From Cryptomeria japonica (lineage: Eukaryota > Streptophyta > Pinopsida > Cupressales > Cupressaceae), in assembly GCF_030272615.1 (NCBI RefSeq), contig NC_081410.1:288981957-289045956 (forward strand): DNA of 64,000 nt, in the 5' to 3' direction. The position numbers were made by a program, and so were the translations under genes. The notes under the pieces were generated by a model. The model was not told the origin of the DNA, made no database searches, and saw nothing but the letters and a program-made list of their open reading frames with translations. Shown piece after piece: positions 35,654 to 47,943 of the stretch (position 1 is the first letter of the stretch; the number at the start of each line of letters is the position of its first letter).

Positions 35654-37288
35654 TCCTTCAAAAGAGAAAAACAATGAGGTATATACAATGCTTACTCGAA
35701 TTAAGTACTTGAAAATTTTCTATCAATTATGAATTACTACAATTATCTGACCCCCAACTAAGTTTACCCTTTCCTTGGTAGCTTTGTAAAATTACTGATG
35801 GTAAATAATTGTTCGGAATCGACCTTTAAATTCAGCCTGAGTAGTTTCATTCATGCGATTTTAAAACCATCTTAAAATGGTCATTTATTTCTCCGATTTG
35901 AAAACTTGTGTGGATATGACATCTATTTAACACAACAATAGTTTCTCTATGTGGGAGGAACTTAATGGCATTTCTTATTGAATTTGTCACTATGTTGTGG
36001 GTGAGAGATCTTCTTTCCATAAGACTTCATTTTTTATATATTGTTACACCAAACTCTTAATATTTTGGTATGACCTTTATATGTTTTCTCGATATCGTCT
36101 TTTTTAGTGTGACACCAGCTTTCGACAAGACTCCTCCTTCTCCTATCTGACTTTCATTGTCATACCAAAGTTAATATTTCAGCAAGATGATGTATTATGT
36201 TTTGCCAAAAATATCTTTTTGGTGTGACTTCCTTGTTCGATAGAACCTTCTATGGCAGTGGTAGACTTTTGTTGTCTCAAAAATGATTAAAATTCGAGGA
36301 GATGATAGATGAATCTTCATTGTGACATTTCTTTTCAGCCAAACATATTACACACCTTGTCGGTCTTCACTACTATGTCGATATACTCTTTTCTTTTCAT
36401 CGAGGAATGTGTGAAGTGTTGGTGAAACACTTTTGAGATTTAAAAAAAAAAAGAATATCTCCTCTTATCCTTATGGGAAATTAAAGCCATTTCATCATCT
36501 TTGTTGTGATTCTACTAAGACTTGTATTTACCTGATCTAGATCATCATTGGGCTAGAGGAAACATTGAAGGATATATTTATTATTAGGTAAAGGTTATAT
36601 TGTATAAAATCACTAGATAAAAAGTAATAGAGGATAATTTACATGGGTAGGGATAAGATAACAAAAGACAATAAGATAATGACTATAGATTTTTTAAGAA
36701 CACTAGTGGGAAATACTTTAGGTTTCAAACATGTCTTCTAATTTTTGTGAGGTGCTAGCACACAAAATTGATGATCAACGTCTACACCTCTCTCACTTTT
36801 GTACCCTCCTATCTATAATTAAATGTGCATTAGTTGTACCTACGTACTAAATCATAGAAATGGGATGGGGTATCACTAGGTCTTCATGCTTGATTCACCT
36901 CTAGTAGTGTTAGATGTTCTCTCCTCATTATTGGTGGTGAGGAAAGATTAGCATCATTCTCTAGTGTCTCTATGGCTTGTGAACTAAGTGTGTGAAAGTG
37001 ACCCTTCCATGGACCCCATGTAGCATGTATATGCCCTTTCTTCACCCTTCTAACTCCCATTATTCACTTCCTTTTCCTTCTTCTTAACTTGTTTCTTTCT
37101 TGCCTTTCCTCCTCCCTTTCATTTTCCTTCTCTTTCTTCTTTTAAAAGAATTTTCTTGCAAAATTAAAATTTTTTGATTAAATTCTCAATGGGGAACTTT
37201 TTACCCGCAACCTACCTATGACACTCCATTTTCATTATCTGGGCAGCTTCTTCTTTTTTTACTCATCGACAATTCATTGCCACCATGC
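35654..37288. repeat. Non-coding 3' region with degenerate repeats before a gypsy PPT
   Basis: No ORF of note. Loosely spaced copies of a phrase like ctttttggtgtgac occur near 36062, 36107 and 36222. The region from 37000 on is pyrimidine-rich. The position between an antisense ORF and a PPT fits a TAT-type 3' untranslated region. Confidence 0.45.
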
Positions 37289-38500
37289 AAAAGAGGGGCA
37301 AAATATAGACACTTCAAATTAATTAAATTAACATTCAATTAATTTATCCATTCTCACATAATTAATTGTATTAATTATGTTAGTCCTCATACTTCTTGAA
37401 ATTAATTAAATTATATTTAATTAATTTTATCCCCCAGCTATATAATTAATTTATCAATTGATTATATAATTTCCTATTTATTTTTAAATTTGATTTAATC
37501 CCCAACCTTAGCCAACTCCTTCAATATTTTTGTTAATCCCAATTAGTTAATTAATGTATAATTAATTAACTAATATCCTGATTCCTACAAATCCTCCATT
37601 TGACCTCCTTCATTAAGCCTAATTATCCCAAGCCTAATCTTCATTATCATTTCCCTCAAATTAAAATCCCCTTCTCTTTCTCTCTCCTCATGTCACATCC
37701 TCCATCTTTTCCCACTTGCACTCTAATCCCTCATTATCTAATTTAATCACACCCACTAATGATTTCTACATTCCCAATCTTTAATATTAGGAATGAGTCA
37801 ACCACATGTCATAAATGGAATCTCCAACTATTCAAATAACCTTAAATGCTACCCACTTTTGTCTATCGAAGGAATTTTAAATTCCTTTATTCTCCCCATA
37901 ATCCTCTTCCCAACGAATTTTTAGTTCCTTCTTCTTCCTTGTGTACTTTGTCTATGTTCCTCATGTCCTTGTAGAGTATGGATACAAAGAAATATTTTAT
38001 GGAAAATCTCTTGAGCTTCCACTCATCCCATCCAAGACACCTCACATTAAATCTCATCGCTCCATTATATTTCAATCTCAACCATCCATTTTGAGTTCTC
38101 AAATATATAAACTAAAGTCTCCTCTCATCACTAAATCATCTACTTCATTAGGAATTTCATGCTACTATTTTAATCTCATAATCATTCCTTTGCATCCATA
38201 TTATAGTCATTTTGTCATCCAATCCCTCCATATAGCCATTATAATACCCAATTCACTAGCTTAATCCACTTATTCCCTTCATCAATCCATCATTGTTGTG
38301 TAGCATTTGAGAGAATTCCACATCAAAACAATAAAAGGATCAAATCAAGTGGATCTTGGGCACATCCACTTCTAATTTAATTAGAGGAGCTTGGATGGTA
38401 AAATTTTAGTTGATTTTGATGTTTTGCATTGTTTTATATATTTGGCATGTTTAACTAACCCTTCACCTTTTCCTTTCTTTCAAAATTCATGCATCATCAT
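37289..38500 (+). repeat. Gypsy PPT (37289-37303) and LTR
   Basis: The tract aaaagaggggcaaaa is followed by TATAGACACTTC. The same tract (minus strand, 51289-51303) precedes the TGTAGATGTC start of the TAT LTR at 51288, so this marks an LTR start with TG changed to TA. The LTR body is rich in attaatt. Its end is not clear; integrase coding sequence begins by 38515. Confidence 0.55.
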
Positions 38501-38514
38501 AAGAATTGAAGACC

Positions 38515-39402
38515 CTTATTATGCCTTGGCCCTTCTCACAATGGGGGCTCGATCTCATTGGCAAATTCCATCCTACCTCTTCCAATGAACACAAGTTCAT
38601 CATCACCACCACTAAATATTTCACCAAGTGGGTAGAAGCCATTCCAATCACCTATACTACTAGAAAATAGATTGCAAAGTTTATCTTAAATTATCTCATC
38701 TGTCATTATGGCAACCTAAGTGTCATCATCACAAATAATGGTAACCTTTCAAAAATCTAGATGTAAAATAATTATGCTAGAAATTTGATATTGAACATTG
38801 CTTTTCCACCCCATACTACCCGCAAGGCAATGGTCAAGTTGAGGCTTCAAATAAAACCCTTATTAAAATCCTCAAAAAGATAGACAATAAAGATGGTTGT
38901 GATTGGCACTTACAACTCCATCCAGCCCTTTGGGCCTACTGCACAATCATTTACACACCTACTAGAGTCACTCCAAACTCTCTTGTCTTTGGATTTAAAG
39001 TAGTCCTGCCTCTTGGAATCAATCTCCCTTCACTATGAGTATCCTTGTAAAAATATTCTTCTTGATGAAGAATACAAAGTAGCTAGACTTCAAGAGCTTG
39101 AATTATTGAATGAACGATGCTTTAATGCTTTGAATCACCTTTGGGTTTATCATAATCATCTTCATCTTAGATACAATAAGAAAGTAAGAGCCTGTGAATT
39201 TGAATTTGGTGATCTTGTTCTTATGGAAAATCAGAGGAATCTTTAGGATCAAGAAAATAAAGGCAAGTTTGAGCCTAATTAGTTGGGACCTTATGTCATC
39301 ACTACCAAATATGGCTCTAGAGCATATCAGTTGACTAGACCTAAAGGAGAATCGTTGGATGAGCCTATGAACATCATCCATATAAATAAGTTTTATTCCT
39401 AG
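38515..39402 (+). pseudogene. TAT-type gypsy integrase remnant
   Basis: Frame pieces give the integrase core and C-terminal part. PWPFSQWGLDLIGKFHP carries the first catalytic Asp. ITNNGNLSKI has Asn where the second Asp (SDNG) belongs. GQVEASNKTLIKILKK carries the Glu, though in a shifted frame. Then come WHLQLHPALWAYC, the block 39013-39246 (RLQELELLNERCFNALNHL) and a C-terminal GPYVITTKYGSRAYQL, stop at 39400. The same module is better preserved on minus at 55919-56580. It is inactive through stops, frameshifts and the D-to-N change. The protease and RT that should precede it are absent; an LTR lies there instead. Confidence 0.85.
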
Positions 39403-40360
39403 ACTTCAAAGAATCCTAACTTTTAAAAAGCAAAAAATCCAAAAAAATCCCAAAAAAGCAAAAAATGAGAAAAAAATTTTTTTAAAAAAAATAGAGAAAA
39501 TGTAAAGAAAAATATTTTTGTCCATTAGTGAAAACCACTTCATGGTGCTATGGGAAAATACCCTGGTTAAAACATGTTTTCAAGCATCAAAGTAAATAAG
39601 TCAAATCCACCATCTATTTTGACTCTTATGATACTTCCACCCATCCATTCATACTAGCCCTATTACACCCTTCATTCCATTTCATCCCATTATAGTCCTT
39701 TCCATTCATGCAAGCATCCTTCATGCTGGTCATTCACTTTTATCCCACACAACTTTGCTACCATCACCTCCTTTTCCCAAATGAGATGATGAGCTATGCA
39801 ACTACCATGAGTAAGGATTTTCCCATCACACTATGCTTTATCACATGACACTGAGCTTCCCATCTATCCGAGCTTATCTTTATTTGCACATAGATCAAAC
39901 ACCTATCCACATGATGCTAACCAAATCTGAGCAAAAATCCTTGCATTAGTATACCCATCTGAATCATCTTATATTTTTTCTTTCGTCAATCTATTTATCA
40001 CCATTTCCATCAGGTTGTGTTGTAATGTATTCACACATAGCCCCATTGCAAGTGCACCCCCCCCCCCACTTTTCGCTTTCTAGGTTAATTGTCTTGGCTT
40101 AGTTGTTGGTTTTTTTCAAGTCTTTTCTATTAACCTTTTTTTTGTAGTTGCTCTTGGACCTGATCAAGTCTCTTTCTTAAGGATGAAGTAAGGATCAACA
40201 CTTCCCTTTCCCTTTTAATCCTTCAACCCACTTCTCCTAGAACTATCAGTGGGTGCCCAAACCCAATCACTCCCATTTCCATTCCTCACCATTTTCACTC
40301 CTCCATTCTTTCCATTCACCCTCACCTTCCCTTCCATGCTTCCATCCCTTATCCCCCTAG
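39403..40360 (+). other. Post-integrase non-coding region, pyrimidine-rich
   Basis: Starts with A-rich sequence (aaaaatccaaaaaaatcccaa), then a phrase with gtgaaaaccac and a C11-12 run at about 40061. From 40200 it becomes C/T-rich (ccattcaccctcaccttccc). The C/T-rich tract is interrupted by the tandem array at 40361 and seems to resume at 49347. Confidence 0.6.
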
Positions 40361-41991
40361 TGCAGGACCACCAAGACAAAAAAATGCAATCATGAAGCCA
40401 TTAGGGGCCAAGGAGGAGTTGTAAACATCAAGCAATGTAGACAAAATCAATTATTAGTTATCAAAGCCAATAATGGCTTTTGAAAGAAAAAAATGCAAAA
40501 AGTTGTCAAATTGCCCTGAAAGTTGTAAAATGTTGTCAAATGCTGGATATTGGGTCGAAATACCCAAAAATGGATTTAGGAGGGTTCAGATTCATTAAAT
40601 ATGCCAATAAGGATGAAAATCCAATAATTGTAGGGTTTATTCAAAAAGTTGTCAAGCATTTGCAAAAGATGTAAAATTCAAATTTTCAGGTTCCAACGCT
40701 TAGAAATAATTAGGAGGGAAAAGCAAGTTTTAATTGTTTTAGTGCTAAATAAACTTTGTAACCAATAATATGGTGGTTGAAAAAACTTGGAGAGGCTATT
40801 TAAAGTCATAGACATGCTTTGTAAGGCGGATTGAATGCCAAGGAGTACAGACTATTGTAGAAACTCAATGAAAATTCAGAATTTTGGAGTAATTTCTCAG
40901 ATTTTCTATTCTTTGTGAAGGTTTACTTTAAATTTGTTCATGTCCTAACATTGAAAAGAAATTTTATCAACATTCCACACCTCTGTGGATGATTTGAGTT
41001 CATTATTCATTCTGAAATTCTATTATAGGGCTGACTGTCATAACTTTTTGAGTATTTTCCTTTGGTAGCTTTTACAAAATTCAATCATGGGGTCATTCCA
41101 TGAATGTTGAACCTTGTTTCTCATAGAATGACTATTTTATAACATGTATAATACATTATAACAACTAAAATATGTAATCGAGGGATTTAGTGCAGGTGAT
41201 CACCATTAGAAGGAGTGAGAAGCCTAGTGAAGAGGTTCGATAGGGTGAAGGTTGGAGAGATCTACGTACACGAGGGGTAGTTCTTATGATTTGGAAATTG
41301 GTAATACACCTATCTAAAGGTGAATCAACAACCAATTTGATCCAGGAGTTAGTGGACATGGGAGATTGGAGAAACCCTTGTTTTTAGGGGTTTGAGTGAA
41401 GAATTTGGGGCTTTTGGGGTTAGGGGCCTCATACCTTGAAATTGATTGCAAATTCCTTCATGTTTTAAGGTTAGAAGTACCCAAAAGTAAAATTCTTGTA
41501 GTTTCTATGTTAATCCACCATTCTAGTTGCTTGAAAATGAAGGACAGTCTAAAAACAACAGATACTTTCCAAAGCAACTTGCTAAATTCTCTGAGTATGT
41601 TATAGAAAATCCAAAAGGGTATCCAAAAATCCATTTTATTTTTCTAGTGTCTTGGAAGCTTGTAGAGTTATCATTGAAATTCTCTCACTATAGGGCTAAT
41701 AGGGGCTCTAGGGCTAGTAGGAGGAAATTGGGGTTTGCGCATTTGGGTATTGAACAGAAGGCCAAAGCTAGTTTGAACCTTTTATAATAGACCTAATTAA
41801 ACCTTCTAAACCATCATTTTCATTTGGGAAGGTCTTGTTTCATAATTGGCCCATTTGAACCATTTGGGGTGTTTGTAGGCTCAAAGGGATCTATCATTTT
41901 CCTACCTTGTATTTCCCTTATATTTTACAAAGTCATCTATACCTATTTGGGCATTGTCGTATACCACCATACCTCTACCAAGTCTGCATCA
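40361..41991 (+). repeat. LTR 1 of the array
   Basis: Starts TGCAGGACCACCAAG and ends GTCTGCATCA, followed by AAG and the primer site. Homology with the other two LTRs begins exactly at this TG. Confidence 0.9.
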
Positions 41992-42040
41992 AAGTGGTAT
42001 CAGAGCAAGAAAAGGTCTAGGTAGGAAGTTGGAAGGAGTG

Positions 42041-43590
42041 ATGGCACCTGAGAACTAGTTGGTGAAGGAAATTGAAGAGTTGAAAAAAACCCTGGAGAGG
42101 GAAAGAAGAGAAAGAGAACAGAGCAAGGAAAGGGAGGAAAGAGCATGGAGAAGAGAGAAAGAGAGTATGCAAGCAAGGATAGAACAATATGAGAAAGAAA
42201 GAATGGACAATAGGAGGGAAGAACCTAATTGGGAAGAACAACATGAAGATTATGGAGAAGAGAAACTAGAAAGACCAGAGCGTAGGAGGGTTGAAGATGA
42301 AGTGGACCCTGAGGAGAGGAGGTTGGTTAGAATTTTGAAGGTAGTACAAAACAATGCAGGGAAAGGTCATGTGTATGTACCTATCTATCAGGGAAAGATG
42401 GATAGTGAGGAAGTGTTGGGTTGGCTTGATGCCTTGGAGAACTACTTTGAGTATGAAGAGATGGAGGATGATAAGAGGGTAAGGTTTACAAAAATAAAAC
42501 TTAGAAGTACTACTTTGACTTGGTGGACAAGCTTACAAAATGATAGAATGTCTAGGGGTTTGACAAGAATCACACAGTGGTCAAGGATCAAGAATTTGAT
42601 CAAAGAACAATTCTTGCCTTCAGATTATAGCCTACATGTGAAGAGGATGAAACAAAATTTGAAACAAAAAGACATGGATGTAATGTCCTATACTGAACAA
42701 TTTCATAAATTGGGTATTAGAGGAGGATATGAGGAAGAAGTTGAGAAGGTAGCCAGATATGTCAATGGCTTGAAGTATCATTTGCAAGATGAGATTGGTC
42801 TACAAGTGCCAAGGACCATTGGTGAATGTTTTCAATTGGCTATTAGGGTAGAAGAAAAGGCGAAGAAGAGACAAGAAAGGTCAAGAAGAGTAGGTAACTC
42901 AAATAGAGGAAGAGGTGGAAGAGGTCAAGGACAAAGAAATGATGGCAAGGGCAAGGAATCATTTTCAGAATCAAGGGGTGGATACAATCAGAGAGGAGGA
43001 AGATGATTTGGTCAAGGAAGAGGAAAATTTAGGTGTTATAATTGTAATGAACCATGGCACCCATCATTCAAATGTCCTAAATGGAATGAGGACAAGAAGG
43101 AAATGAGGGTTAATTTGACACAAGAAGACAAAAATGAAGAACAAGAAGAAGAAATCATGATACCACCAGAGGAAGGAGAGTTGTTACTCATGGGGAAATT
43201 ACAACCACCATAGCAAGAAAGGATCTTAAGGACAAATTGTAAGATTCATGGGAACGTATGCAATTTGATTGTTGATTCAGGGGCTTGTCACAATTTCGTT
43301 GCTTATGAAGTAGTCAAAAAGTTAAATTTACAAACCCTTGCACATCGTAATCAATATTTTGCTACATGGGTCATTGAAGGTCAGAATATGTTGGTAAAGG
43401 ATTAGGTAGTCATTAATTTCTCCATTGGTCAATATGCTGATAGTATTTTGTGTGATGTAATGGATATGAGTTGTGGTCATTTATTTTGGGAAGACCTTGG
43501 AAATAATCTAGAAGGATTATACATGATAGGTATCAAAACACCTATGTGGTTCATAAGGGTGGAAGGAAGTAAAAATTGAGCCCATTGATG
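42041..43590 (+). pseudogene. Gypsy-like gag and protease, copy 1
   Basis: Starts at ATG 42041 (MAPEN), with a TAG six codons on where copy 2 has a Gln codon. A Glu/Arg/Lys-rich coiled coil is followed by the Retrotrans_gag fold (about 42360-42870; YQGKMDSEEVLGWLDALENY and TLTWWTSLQNDRMSRGL), an Arg/Gly-rich RNA-binding tail (42890-43000), a TGA at 43004 (GGA in copy 2), a zinc knuckle CYNCNEPWHPSFKC and a TAG at 43211. The protease IVDSGACHNFVAYEVV has an intact DSGA, then a stop at about 43405 and a frameshift in the LILGRPW region. The gag front part (42059-43006) is open for 315 codons. Confidence 0.9.
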
Positions 43591-44038
43591 GGGAATGCAA
43601 GAGACAACACTGTAATGTATTTTGGCAATGAGTTTTTCAATCAAAGGGCAGGGTAAGAAAAGTGCAAATTTGGAGCACTATGACAGTCCATTTCATAAAG
43701 GACTTTGGAATCTTGATCATGTACAAGTTGGTATAGTCAAGTGTCCTATCATCAGACAAAGGAAGGATAAGAAGTTGGAGGAAATGCAAATGCCTCAAGA
43801 TAGAGGAAAAGGGGCAGCCATGAAGCAAATATCAGTTGTGAGTACCATTGGTTTGGGGCAGCCAAATCATAATTTTTTTTTCTAATGATTGGTGTATGAA
43901 TGTCAGTGCTCATAGGAGGAAACAAGTCAAATTTGGGGACTATCTATTTCCTAAGATTTAGATGCAAGCAAGCAAACATGAAGGCAAGAAATGGATGACT
44001 TCTTGGGACAAGAAGACTTTCATTCATGGGGAGTATGG
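43591..44038 (+). other. 3' part of internal region 1 with PPT
   Basis: Contains a short conserved frame (EHYDSPFHKGLWNLDHVQVG, 43674-43733) also present in copy 2, then DNA ending catggggagtatgg as the probable polypurine tract directly before LTR 2. No RT or integrase motif. Confidence 0.65.
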
Positions 44039-45672
44039 TGCAGGAGCACCAAGACAAAAAAATGCAATCATAAAGACATTAGGGGCCAAGGAGGAGTTGC
44101 AAACATCAAGCAATGTAGACAAAATCAATTATGAGTTATTGAAGCTAATAATGGCTTTTGAAACAAAAAAATGCAAAAAGGTGTCAAATTGTCCTGAAAG
44201 TTGTAAAATGTTGTCAAACGCTGGATATTGGGTCAAAACACCCAAAAATGGATTTAGGAGGGTTTATATTCATCAAATATTCCAATAAGGATGAAAATCC
44301 AATAATTGTAGGGTTTATTCAAAAAGTTGTCAAGCATTTGCAAAAGATGTAAAATTCAAATTTTCAAGTTCCAACGGTTAGAAAGAATTAGTAGGGAAAA
44401 GCAAGTTTTAATTGTTTTAGTGCTAAATAAACTTTGTAACCAACAATATGGTGGTTGAAAAAATTTTGAGAGGCTATTTAAAGCCATAGACATGCTTTGT
44501 AAGGCAGATTGAATGCCAAGGAGTACAGACTGATGTAGAAACTTAATGAAAATTCAGAATTTTGGAGTAATTTCTCAGATTTTCTATTCTTTGTGAAGGT
44601 TTACTTTAAATTTGTTCATTTACTAACATTTAAAAGAACTTTTATCAAAATTCCACACCTCTGTGGATGATTTGATTTCATTATTCATTCTAAAATTCTA
44701 TTATAGGGCTGACTATCATAACTTTTTGAGTATTTTCCTTTGGTAGCTTTGACAAAATTCAATCATGGGGTCATTCCATGAATTTTGAACCCTGTTTCTC
44801 ATGGTATGACTATTTTATAACATTTATAATACATTATAACAAGTAAAATCTTCAATTGAGGGGTTTAGTGCAGGTGATCACCATTTGAAGGAGTGAGAAG
44901 CCTAGTGAAGAGGCTCAAGAGGGTGAAGATTGGAGAGATCTACCTACATGAGGGGTAGTTTTTATGATTTGGAAATTGGAAATACACCTATCTAAAGGTG
45001 AATCAACAACTAAATTGATCCAAAAGTGAGTGGACATGGGAGATTGGAGAAACCCTTGTTTTTAGGGGTTTGAGTGAAGAATTTGGGGCTTTTGGGATTA
45101 GGGACCTCATACCTGAAATTGATTGCAAATTCCTTCATAATTTATCATTTTCTAAGACTATTTTAAGGTTAGAAGTACCCAAAAGTAATATTTCTTGTAG
45201 TTGCTTTGTCAATCCACCATTCTAGTTGCTTGAAAATGAAGTTTAGTCTAAAAACAACAGATACTTTCAAAAAAAACTTGCTAAATTCTCTAAGTATGTT
45301 ATAGAAAATCCAAAAGGGTATCCAAAAATCCATTTTATTTGTCTGGTGTCTTGGAAGTTTGTAGAGTTATCATTAAAATTCTCTCGGTGTAGGGCTAGTA
45401 GGAGGAAATTGGGGTTTAAGCATTTGGGTATTGAACATAAGGCCAAAACTAGTTTGAACCTTTTATAATAGACATAATTACACCTTCTAAACCATCATTT
45501 TCATTTGGGAAGCTCTTGTTTTATAATTGGCCCATTTGAACCATTTGGGGTGTTTGTAGGTTCAAGAGGATCTATCATTTTCCTACCTTGTATTTCCCTT
45601 ATATTTTACAAAGTCATCTATACCTATTTAGGCATTGTCTTATACCACTATACCTCTGCAAAGTATGCATCA
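44039..45672 (+). repeat. LTR 2 of the array (shared middle LTR)
   Basis: Starts TGCAGGAGCACCAAG and ends GTATGCATCA. It serves as 3' LTR of copy 1 and 5' LTR of copy 2. Confidence 0.92.
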
Positions 45673-45721
45673 AAGTGGTATCAGAGCAAGAAAAGTTCTG
45701 GGTAGGAAGTTGGAAGGAGTG

Positions 45722-47233
45722 ATGTCACCTGAGAACCAATTGGTTAAGGAAATTGAAGAGTTGAAAGAAACCTTGGCGAGGGAAAGAAGAGAAAGAGAAC
45801 AAAGAAAGGTAAGGGAGGAAAGAGCATGGAGAAGAGAGAAAGAGAGTATGCAAGCAAGGATAGAACAATATGAGAAAGAAAGAATGAACAATAGAGGGAA
45901 GAACCTAATTGGGAAGAACAACATGAAGATGATGGAGAAGAGAAACTAGAAAGACCATAGCGTAGGAGGGTTGAAGATGAAGTGGACCTTGAGGAGAGGA
46001 GGTTAGTTAGACTTTTGAAGGAAGTACAAAACAATGCAGGGAAAGGTCATGTGGATGTACCTATCTATCAAGGAAAGATGGATAGTGAGGATGTGGTGGG
46101 TTGGCTTGATGCCTTGGAGAACTACTTTGAGTATGAAGAGATGGAGGATGATAAGAGGGTAAGGTTTGCAAAAACAAAACTAAGAAGTACTTCTTTGACT
46201 TGGTGGACAAGTTTACAAAATGATAGAATGTCTAGGGGTTTGACAAGAATCACACAATGGGAAAGGATCAAGAATCTGATCAAAGAAAAATTCTTGCCTT
46301 CAGATTATAGCATACATGTGAAGAGGATGAGAAAAAATTTGAAACAAAATTACATGGATGTAATGTCCTATAATGAACAATTTCATAAATTGAGTATTAG
46401 AGGAGGATATGAGGAAGAAGATGAGAAGGTAGCCAGATATGTCAATGGCTTGAAGTATCATTTGCAAGATGAGATTGGTCTACAAGTGCCAAGGACCATT
46501 GGTGAATGTTTTCAATTGTCTATTAGAGCAGAAGAAAAGGCGAAGAGGAGACAAGAAAGGTCGGGAAGAGGTGGAAGAGGTCAAGGACAAAAAAAATGAT
46601 GACAAGGGAAAGGAATCATTTTCAGAATCAAGGGGTGGATACAATCAGAGAGGAGGAAGAGGATTTGGTCAAGGAAGAGGCACATTTTGGTGTTATAATT
46701 TTAATGAACTAGGGAACCCATCATTCAAATGTCCTAAATGGAATGAGGACCAAAAGGAAAGGAGGGTTAATTTGACACAAGACAAAAAGGAAGAACAAGA
46801 AGAAGAAATCATGATACCACCAGAGGAAGAAGAGTTGTTACTCATGGGGAAAGTACAACCACCATAGCAAGAACTAGTCTTCAGGGCAAATTGTAAGATC
46901 CATGGAAAGGTATGCAATTTGATTATTGATTCAAGGGCTTGTCACAATTTGTTTGCTTATGAAGTAGTCAAAAAGTTAAATTTACAAACCCTTGCACATC
47001 CTAATCCATATTTTGCTACATGGGTTTGTGAAGGTCAAAATATGTTGGTAAAGGATCAGGTAGTCATTAATTTCTCCATTGGTCAATATGCTGATAGTAT
47101 TTTGTGTGATGTAATGGATATGAGTTGTGGTCATTTGATTTTGGGCAGACCTTGGCAATACTATAGAAGGATTATACATGATGGGTATCAAAGTATCTAT
47201 GTGGTTCATAAGGTGGAAGGAAGTACAAATTGA
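45722..47233 (+). pseudogene. Gypsy-like gag and protease, copy 2
   Basis: Starts at ATG 45722 (MSPENQLVKEIEELKETL), which shows the original start for both copies. One base is missing near 45892 (tagaggg against taggaggg in copy 1), there is a TAG at 45958, and one extra A in the A-run near 46590 shifts the frame again. The gag fold is open in 45982-46599. The zinc knuckle has CYNFNELGNPSFKC (second Cys and the His lost). The TAG at 46865 matches copy 1. The protease (46880-47233) is open, with IIDSRACHN (Gly of DSGA replaced by Arg) and HLILGRPW intact. Confidence 0.9.
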
Positions 47234-47550
47234 GCCCATTGATGGGGAATGCAAGAGACAACACTGTAATGTGTTTTGGCAATGAGTTTTCAATCAAAGG
47301 ATAGGGTAAGAAAAGTGCAAATTTGGAGCACTATGATAGTCCATTTCATAAAGGACTTTGGAATCTTGATCATGTACAAGTTGGTATAGTCAAGTGTCTT
47401 ATCATCAAACAAAGGAAGGACAACAAGTTGGAGGAAATGCAGATGCCTCAACATAGAGGACAAGGGGCGGCCATGAAGCAAATATCAGCCATGAGTACCA
47501 TTGGTTTGGGGCAGCCAAATCATTAAAAAAGAAATTCTAATGATTGGTGT

Positions 47551-47943
47551 ATGAATGCAGGTGATCATAGAAGGAAACAAGTCACATTTGGGGACTATCT
47601 AGTTCCTAAGAATCAGATGCAAGCAAGCAAACATGAAGGCAAGGCATGGATGACTTCTTGGGACAAGAAGACTTTCATTCATGGGGAGTATGGTGTAGGA
47701 GCACCAAGACAAACAAATGCAATCATGAAGCCATTAGGGTCCAAGGAGGAGTTGCAAACATCAAGCAATGTAGACAAAATCAATTATGAGTTATTGAAGC
47801 CAATAATGACTTTTGAAAGAAAAAAATGCAAAAAGTTGTCAAATTATCTTGAAAGTTGTAAACTGTTGTCAAATGCTGGATATTGGGTCAAAACACCCAA
47901 AAATGGATTTAGGAGGGTTTATATTTACCAAATATGCCAATAA
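47551..47943 (+). CDS. 130-codon ORF crossing the PPT into LTR 3 (hypothetical)
   Basis: An uninterrupted frame starts in the internal region, passes the polypurine tract and runs 250 bp into LTR 3 (for example KTFIHGEYGVGAPRQTNAIM). The related frame at 43962-44288 crosses into LTR 2 in the same way and is also open. No domain was recognised. It could be the worn end of pol or a gene that overlaps the LTR; chance cannot be excluded. Confidence 0.3.
   Translation: MNAGDHRRKQVTFGDYLVPKNQMQASKHEGKAWMTSWDKKTFIHGEYGVGAPRQTNAIMKPLGSKEELQTSSNVDKINYELLKPIMTFERKKCKKLSNYLESCKLLSNAGYWVKTPKNGFRRVYIYQICQ

Noticed and set aside
40061-40073. Poly-C run as a possible regulatory site
   Set aside because: Simple homopolymer in a pyrimidine-rich spacer; could also be a sequencing artefact.
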